From: Magicicada septendecula
Taxonomy: Eukaryota; Arthropoda; Insecta; Hemiptera; Cicadidae
DNA length: 64,000 nt
Assembly: GCA_034769895.1 (NCBI GenBank)
Contig: CM068375.1
Location: 252,009,542-252,073,541 of the forward strand
Direction: 5' to 3'
The position numbers and the translations under genes were made by a program. The first letter of the stretch is position 1, and each line of letters opens with the position of its first letter. Under the pieces are notes generated by a model. That model made no database searches. It was given only the letters and a program-made list of their open reading frames with translations, and was not told where the DNA came from. This document shows, in pieces, positions 57,862-64,000 of this stretch.

Positions 57862-57919
57862 GATTTTAAATATAAATCTTAGAACATGGAAGTCATGTAT
57901 GGTTCTCCATACCGATATT
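57862..57919 (+). repeat. Helentron 3' terminus (subterminal repeat and stem-loop)
   Basis: GAACATGGAAGTCATG, then the hairpin GTATGG-TTCT-CCATAC, then CGATATT. The same end, often in reverse complement, occurs at 7514, 8032, 8841, 10049, 14009 and 48762. Confidence 0.88.
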
Positions 57920-58939
57920 TTCTGTATCTCGTGTGAACGAGAAACAATGTCAAACATAATAGTACCAGCTAACTACGGCATCCTCTTTCTCAATTAGCCG
58001 TGTTTTCCATAAGTGTATTATTAAGACGTCGTCCTTCTAGTGCGCGCACTCTTGGGAAAGCACAGAGGCGACATTTCTAATTAGTACGAGATAAGCAAAC
58101 TTGTAACATTCAGATAATGGAATTTATAATTACAACTCGTGTATCCACAGGCTTGTAACAGTATACAGAAACTGCATAATAACGAATAAAATCTATAGTG
58201 TGTCTATTATAGAAGAACAGTTTGTTGGTAATAGTATTACTTCGATTTTACTTTTGTGTGAAAAGAAAATTTATATTTATTTACTAATCTAAGTTATTTA
58301 TTCTTTATATTGTAGTATCTGTTATATTAACTAACCCACAATATTAATCATTACAGTCTGTAACTAAATACAGGCTAAGGTTTACTCAGAGATTTATCTA
58401 AGACCCTGAAGTGAAACACTACTTTCTTGTGTTTATCACAAAAGGTCATATCCTAGATCGGTAGGCCTGTTGTCAAGAAGCAACACGCTCGGTGTTCGTG
58501 TGAGCGTGGAGTCTCTCGTCTACCTTCCCTGCGAACCTTGCTGTTTGTTCTATCACCATCTTGTTGTCTCGGACATACTGTAGTGCGCCAAAAATATTTC
58601 TGAAAACTTTTTCCTGTAAAACATAAATTTTGTTGGTATGACCATTTTCTGCACAACCCCTCAACAACATTTTCTGCACAACAACTCAATATCGTATGCA
58701 CATGGGGTGTGAGACTTGTTTATGAAGGAGCAATTGATTGGATGTATTGCCGGTTGACTTTTTTTTCAATAAGCCAGTACATTTCTTTATTCTTGAGATC
58801 CATATTTCTTTTCTTTTGACGTACTCTTTCCCTTAGAAATCAACATCAAGATTATTTCCATGTGACCGAAATATGAGCCAAATACGCAAAGATGATCTTA
58901 CGTTTTCAGTTAAAACTTTATTTGACTGCCAAAATATAT
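57920..58939. other. AT-rich sequence, no gene recognised
   Basis: Open frames at 58453-58701 minus have no motif I recognise. Confidence 0.4.
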
Positions 58940-59905
58940 GAGGTGGTAACAGAAACATTTCGAGGCTAGTTCTGCAGTTCGAAAACATTGCACAAAGTTG
59001 CGTAGGTAGCGGTCCTCAACAGGACCTTTCTTTAGTTAGCAGCTTCCAAGTGGCGTCATTCTCTGAACATTGGAAGCTGCGCTACATGTGTTTATGACCA
59101 CGTGCAGGGGCACGTTTGCGTTTTCAAAATAGACTGCAAACTAGAGCAGCGAATCGGCATCAAATTCTGCGTCAAACTTGGTAAAACTGGACCTGAGTTC
59201 TTTCAAATGCAAGTAAAGAAGCAATGAGCCTTGCGAGGTGTTTGAATTCTACTCGAGCTTCAAGAATGGCAGACCTTGATTGGATAACGAAGAAAGATCA
59301 GGGCGACCCCTTTCCACGAGCACAAGGGCCCCCGAGAAACGTTAACAAAATTAGGGAGCTCGTTGATGAAAATCGTCGCCGAACCTTTCAGGACATTGTC
59401 GACATCCTCATTGTGTCTTACAGAACAGTTCAGGCAGTTCTTACTGATTTGAACGTTGCAGCAAAGTTCGTGCCCAACGTTCTGACCCCAGCACAGAAAG
59501 CGCACCATGTCGAACTCTGTCACATTCTGAGAAGGACGTTCCACGACAAAGATTGTAATTTGGCGTGAAGGCAGTTGTAAACATTGGAGTTTTTAATATT
59601 AGGCGGCAACAGCATGATCACCATTCTTACCCGCCCTACTCACCGGGTTTGATCCCTGCGACTTATTTCTCTTCACGATAATGATATCCAAGCTTAATCG
59701 TTTTAGAAACCGTTGACGAGATCGAATACGAAGGTGCTTGACACGCTTCGAGGACATCCAGGAAGCATTCAATAAGTGGAAAATGCTCTGGGAGCGGTGC
59801 ATCGCTGCATAAAAGAATTACTTTGAAGCCAACGGTGACCCAAACTTCTAAGTTCTGTGTTGTATATATAGTCCTAGTCTAGGGGCTTTCTGATAGCACC
59901 TTGTA
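58940..59905 (+). pseudogene. Mariner-like transposon relic with deleted catalytic core
   Basis: 59224-59568 gives IRELVDENRRRTFQDIVDIL, then IVSYRTVQAVLTDLNVAAKF and VPNVLTPAQKAHHVELCHIL, the second DNA-binding helix-turn-helix and linker of a mariner-like transposase. The first catalytic aspartate region and the centre are missing. At 59628-59680 PPYSPG marks the third catalytic region in altered form (aspartate lost), and 59745-59850 reads FEDIQEAFNKWKMLWERCIA with KNYFEANGD, the family C-terminus. Possible degraded TIRs: AGGTGGTAACAGAAA near 58941 and the complement AGGTGCTATCAGAAA near 59903. Non-functional. Confidence 0.75.
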
Positions 59906-60111
59906 GTTCTTGGTAAAATGAATAAAAAAAATTTTGCCAAACGCAAAACGTAAAAACCTTGAAATAGTTTATATGAAATTTATTATCGAAGGAAGAAAAT
60001 TTGTTATCCACTACCTCAAACGGCTGCTGATAAGCACTTTCTATAGTTAACCAATCCTCAAGTCGGAAAAAACGTAACCACATTTTATCTGAAATATAAT
60101 ACGACATAATA

Positions 60112-61383
60112 CGAGGGCGGATTGAAAAGTTCGCGGCCTATCATAGAAACAAATGTGGCGTTTCTGTTTTTTACCGCATCGTGGCGCCACGTTCGCCCCA
60201 CGAACAGCAGTGAAGCGTCAAGTAATTACCCCGTCACTTACCCCGTTGAGGAAGTCCGATTCTTCTAGATCCTCAAAATAACCGTTTACTGTCGCTTTGA
60301 GCTCGTCATCCGAGAAAAATCGCTTCCTCCCGAAAATTTTTTGAGGTTTGGGAAAGATGAAAGTCAGGTGGCGCTAAATCAGGCGAATAAGGCGGAAAGT
60401 GCAACAGATCGTACTTCAACTCGCCGATTTTTGCAATAGACACATCGCATATGTGAGGGCGTGCATTATCCTGATGGAAAATGATCTTATTTTTTGCTAA
60501 ACTTTGTCTTTTTTCTCGAATTTTTGTATTTACTTGGCCCAAAACGTTAGCATAATACCCTCCATTTATCGTTTGACCCTTTTCAGGGCAATCTAATAAC
60601 AATATCCCCTTAGCAGAATGGATCCATACACTTTCCAGCCGACAAAATTGATTTTGCCGATTTTGGAGGCGGCGAATCACTATGCGTCCATTGTTCGACT
60701 GTTGTTTTGTTTCTAGAGTGAAGTAATGAACCCAAATTTCATCAGTTGTTACAAATCTATGAATAAAATCTTTCGGATTTTTCTTAAAACGGTCCAAACA
60801 TTCCTGAGAAGCTTGCATTCGCATGCGTTTTTGGTCACTTGTCAACAAACGCGGCACCCATCTTGCAGACAGCTTTTTCATACCTAATTCCTCAGTAAGA
60901 ATGTGATGTACCCTTTCATCTGAGATGCCCACGGGCTTAACAATTTCAGACACCTTCAGACGGCAATCTTCCAAAACAATATCGTGCACTTTATTGATGA
61001 TTTCTATTTTAGTGGTACTTTTCGGACACCCAGTACGCGGGTCATCTTCCAAACTTGCACGACCATGTTTAAATTCCAGTAGCCCATTCTTTCACTGTAG
61101 TAAATGAAGGTCCAGCATCACCCAATACATTCTTCATCTCATTAAAAATTTCTGTTGTCGTTAAACCTTTCTTAACAAAAAAATTGATGTTCAGTTTTCT
61201 CCATTTTCAGCGTTGCTGTGAGATAACCTTATTTATACAGCTGTTTCTCCGCAACAATGACTTTGCCCGACTTGACGCTTCACATCTGTTCGTGGGGCGA
61301 ACGTGGCGCCACGATGCGGTAAAAAACAAAAACGCCACACATTCGTTTATATTGTAGGCCGCCAACTTTTCAATCCGCCGTCA
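60112..61383 (-). mobile_element. Mariner transposon with long TIRs
   Basis: 1272 bp flanked by TA (60110-60111, 61384-61385). Inverted repeats of about 112 bp (60112-60223 and 61270-61383) share GGCGGATTGAAAAGTT at the tips and a highly similar GCATCGTGGCGCCACGTTCG block, which is itself partly palindromic. The transposase is on the minus strand. Typical mariners have ~28-bp TIRs, so these are long. Confidence 0.92.
60240..61215 (-). pseudogene. Mariner (DD34D) transposase, frameshifted
   Basis: Reading the minus strand, about 61195-61085 gives INFFVKKGLTTTEIFNEMKN, then GPSFTTVKEWATG (first helix-turn-helix) before a frameshift. 61052-60306 is open for 248 codons: EDDPRTGCPKSTT, DIVLEDCRLKVSEIVKPVGI, RWVPRLLTSDQKRMRMQASQ. 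The catalytic residues are D104 (FVTTDEIWVHYF), D195 (FHQDNARPH) and D230 (PPYSPDLAPPDFHL), with 34 residues between the last two, the mariner DD34D signature. The segment at about residues 116-140 looks scrambled by two compensating frameshifts. Near the end another shift displaces the C-terminus, readable as KIFGRKRFFSDDELKATVNG down to about 60240. All three catalytic aspartates survive but the gene is broken. Confidence 0.92.
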
Positions 61384-61385
61384 TA

Positions 61386-64000
61386 TAATGTTAATTTTGT
61401 GGTAGCATTTTGCCCGATCTGTGGGTGAAGTAACACTCTAAGGCTTATTCGCATCCATTTGTAATGTAGTGGACTGTAACAATTTTTTTCCTCGATAATT
61501 GTTTATACCGAAAACGAAAATGCGGATTTTTGTTCGTTTTTCAGTGTTTACATGATTATATAGGCTAGTTATTTATAACGTGTACCTGTAACACGCCACG
61601 AAAAAAGAAAAGTTTATATTACCTTTCAGTTTTTACAATACGTTTGATGCGTAACACTGTTAATATAAAAATATGAATTTTAAAACAAGCCCAAACTACA
61701 CTAAACCAAACCCGTACGTTTTTAATGGCATAGTAATTTTCATAGCAACGATGTAAGCGACATAATATTGTTACGACGGTCTCACTGATCGTCGTATGGT
61801 ACAGTGGAAGCAAAGTACAGACACTTTTGAAGCCACTAATTACCAGCTTTAATTAGGCACAATTTGAAATCAACAAGATACTCTCACACAATAATTCAAG
61901 TTAAATTTGTCCACACGCAATAATAACGTCAACTATTAAAAATTTCGCACTACAGTAATTATAACGCAATCACTTTCCGTAACAACCACTTGATCCGCAC
62001 TGAAGAAATCGCTCACTGTAACTAACTACACAGGCCGCTGTTGCTTATATGTATCCTGCAGGCGTTCCAGAATAATGTCCATTCTTTTGGCGGAGTGCCA
62101 GTATAATTTGCTTAATTACAAGTACTTGAACAGTCTGGAAGTACTTGAGTGTACGGCCTTGACCGAGACTCGACACCTGCTCGGCTAGCCGAGAAACGTG
62201 TAGTACGGCACTCTCGAAGAGTCGAGAGCGTTCCGTAATTGTCTACCAACATTCTTGCCTATACGTTTTTGCTTTTTACAATGGAAATAGTTGACGGTCT
62301 CAATATCGTACAATAAACATCGCAGTAACACCCTCCAACAGGCCATCGAAAATCGAACGCTATACCCGGTGGTCGCTGAAAGCGTCGTACTTTTTGTACT
62401 CGTTCTATTTTACCTCTGTTATTTATTAAAATGTAATAAAATAATTAAACGTGATTGGTAGACGTTGACAGAACTTTTCAACTACTTTTGGTAGTAGGTT
62501 TCAACAACGTTTTCACTTTTCAGAAGAGATTATCGCATTATGTCGGGGCGTTTGTAAATAAAAATTAATGAACCGAGTGTGTTTTATTTGCTTGAATTAT
62601 TTGCGGTAACATGATAATTCTGTACATTTATAACAATTTAAAAGAAATATAACATTATAAACAATATAAAAGGAATATATTAGTGGTTAAACGTTATACG
62701 TGGGGAAGACAGTGCATTAATAAAATACTGTCCAATCGTTAACACTAGAGCCTCTCCAATCGTACAAATAAACAGATCGCTCACCAACAACCGCAGATCT
62801 GATTCCTGTCATTCCGTTACGGTGAACTAATATTAAAAAAATAAATAAATAAATAAATAAACATAAAATGTTTTATAACAAAAGTTCCAAAATGTAACGC
62901 CACGCTCATTATATTCGAATTGAGTTTTTTCACACCTGACCGTCACTGTTGCTTTGTCCTCTTTCTAATGGATATATTGTGCAGGAAACTTAATGTGCAG
63001 CGTAGGTACAGAGGACACACAGAAGGTACAAAAGCAAAATTACACTCTTAATCAGTGTTGAACGTTTTAACACGTAACGCTGGAACATGTGTAAATTATT
63101 AATATAATTAAAAATAATAAGCGTTTAGTTCATATAGTTGGTTTTTACGCATTCAATCATTATAACAGTTTAGCTATTAATAGGAGTTGCTACAAAACGG
63201 CCTTTATACTCCGAGCTTATGGTAACAGTTGTCATGTTCTGGAAACTTATAGCCTATATTTAAGAATCCTGTGAAAATTAATGGTGTCTAATGATATGGT
63301 AAGAAGATGCAGAAGAGGACCCAGTACGATAGTGCGTAGTTTGATCTTTTGTATGTATTTAGATCTCGAGACATTCCCAGAACAGAGAATTTGAACCCCA
63401 AGATCACTAATAAAATATGGATGTGAAACATTGATGTTTATTAGGAAGATGGCGTATTATTTTAGTTTATTCCAGTGAAAATTTTTAATAATATTCTGTT
63501 CAAAATATGAAGTCTCGAGGTCCGTATATTACTTTTAGATACACGAAAAGTACAAAGAATTCCCCTTCCTCAAAAGTGGTGGTAAGAGGAACTTTCTGAA
63601 GTCACGTAAAGGCATTTCAGTTTTCGAAACTGGAAAGTATCACGAGTGGAAAGGCACAAAAGAGAAAGAAGAATTAAGAATAATAAAGGTTGGATTATAT
63701 TACCGAGGTCACGAACACTGCAACATGCACAAACTGCAAAAAGTTTACGCGACCAGATATTTGTCAAAAAGGGCTAAAAAATAAAAATCCCAGGTGTCAT
63801 TCAATCATCTGCTGTTTCCATACATGTCACTTCGGCGTCATTTTCAGCTGCAGCGTCTGTCCAGACAGAATCTGCAGTCGCTTCAAGCTTCCAGATCGGT
63901 CCACGAAATACCGAGTGGGCTGAAGAAAGCGAAGACTTGTAAGTAGCCCAAGACTGCTACCCACAGGCAGCATCGTCCTGACTGCCCGATCCTAAGCGGT
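61386..64000. other. Non-coding sequence, no gene recognised
   Basis: AT-rich, with a hairpin cluster at 62180-62237 and a short AAAT tract (about 62836-62861). Open frames at 61619-61813 minus and 63690-63923 plus have no recognisable motif. Confidence 0.4.
62180..62237. repeat. Cluster of perfect short inverted repeats
   Basis: CTCGGCTAGCCGAG (62180-62193) is a perfect 14-bp palindrome. CTCTCGA-AGAG-TCGAGAG (62211-62228) is a 7-bp stem with a 4-base loop. It is framed by TACGG (62204-62208) and CCGTA (62233-62237), which extend the pairing. Confidence 0.7.

Larger units (their letters stand above)
49779..57919 (+). mobile_element. Autonomous Helentron (rolling-circle transposon), near complete
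   Basis: About 8.14 kb. The 5' end is a ~29-bp near-palindrome (49781-49809, centre TTCCTTAAGGAA) inside which lies ACTTCCATGTTC. Then comes a GTCT microsatellite (about 49902-49910) and one minisatellite unit. The Rep-helicase-endonuclease gene follows (50471-55990), then eight minisatellite units (about 56110-57450) and a unique 3' region. The 3' end carries GAACATGGAAGT (57882-57893), the complement of the 5' ACTTCCATGTTC, followed by the stem-loop GTATGGTTCTCCATAC and CGATATT. Subterminal inverted repeats plus a 3' stem-loop, with T on both flanks, is the Helentron architecture. The coding block is visibly GC-richer than its surroundings. Confidence 0.92.

Noticed and set aside
48762-57919. 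A classical foldback or TIR transposon with ~500-bp inverted termini
   Set aside because: The left arm is a complete separate HINE with its own 5' end; the autonomous element has its own 5' palindrome at 49779, so the inverted termini come from two elements facing away from each other.
58453-58701. 82-codon minus-strand open frame with an LQEKVFRNIFGAL segment in another frame
   Set aside because: Faint resemblance to transposon proteins but too short to assign.

Overview
The window looks like AT-rich, gene-poor nuclear DNA of an arthropod. An insect with a large repeat-laden genome, such as a cockroach, termite or other hemimetabolous insect, is my best guess. The basis is the mix of transposon families: a DUF4817-type Tc1/mariner-like element, mariner, a DD~83E element, hAT MITEs, a P-element relative, RTE-like LINE tails, a Penelope-like element and a Helentron. 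Long dinucleotide arrays and the absence of operons, ribosome binding sites or packed genes fit this. I found no host gene I can defend, so the window is probably intergenic or intronic. Nearly every coding signal belongs to a mobile element, and all of these are broken to some degree.

Layout. 0.5-2.2 kb and 19.2-21.4 kb are two diverged copies of one ~2 kb AT-rich repeat in opposite orientation. 3.6-4.9 kb is a TIR-bounded DUF4817 transposon. 5.1-5.5 kb is a hAT MITE with a perfect 8-bp target duplication. 7.2-15.7 kb is a cluster of non-autonomous Helentron derivatives (HINEs) built from ~160-bp minisatellite units, including a nest: one host HINE (8032-14596) holding a head-to-tail dimer (8841-11259) and an oppositely oriented 2.7-kb copy (11288-14009). 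21.6-23.4 kb has LTR-like features but no coding region. 23.7-24.85 kb is a P-element-like transposase relic on the minus strand. 25.39-28.43 kb is a complete TIR-bounded IS630/Tc1/mariner-superfamily element with unusually wide catalytic spacing. 28.6-29.2, 34.3-34.7, 42.6-43.9 and 47.8-48.5 kb are LINE 3' fragments. 29.99-30.29 and 38.29-38.73 kb are hAT MITEs. 32.87-34.0 kb is a Penelope-like element with reverse transcriptase, GIY-YIG endonuclease and a hammerhead-like motif.

The centrepiece is 48.8-57.9 kb: a near-complete autonomous Helentron (about 49779-57919). Its GC-richer 5.5-kb gene encodes Cys-rich N-terminus, DUF6570-like region, HUH/two-tyrosine Rep, PIF1/RecD-like helicase and C-terminal endonuclease/exonuclease/phosphatase (EEP) domain. 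Two premature stops and two frameshifts break it. The same two termini (a 5' palindrome, and a 3' subterminal inverted repeat plus stem-loop) and the same minisatellite occur in all the HINEs, so the window holds the probable source gene family and its parasites together.

The far right holds a deleted mariner relic (58.9-59.9 kb), a mariner with ~112-bp TIRs (60.1-61.4 kb), and about 2.6 kb in which I recognise only a hairpin cluster.
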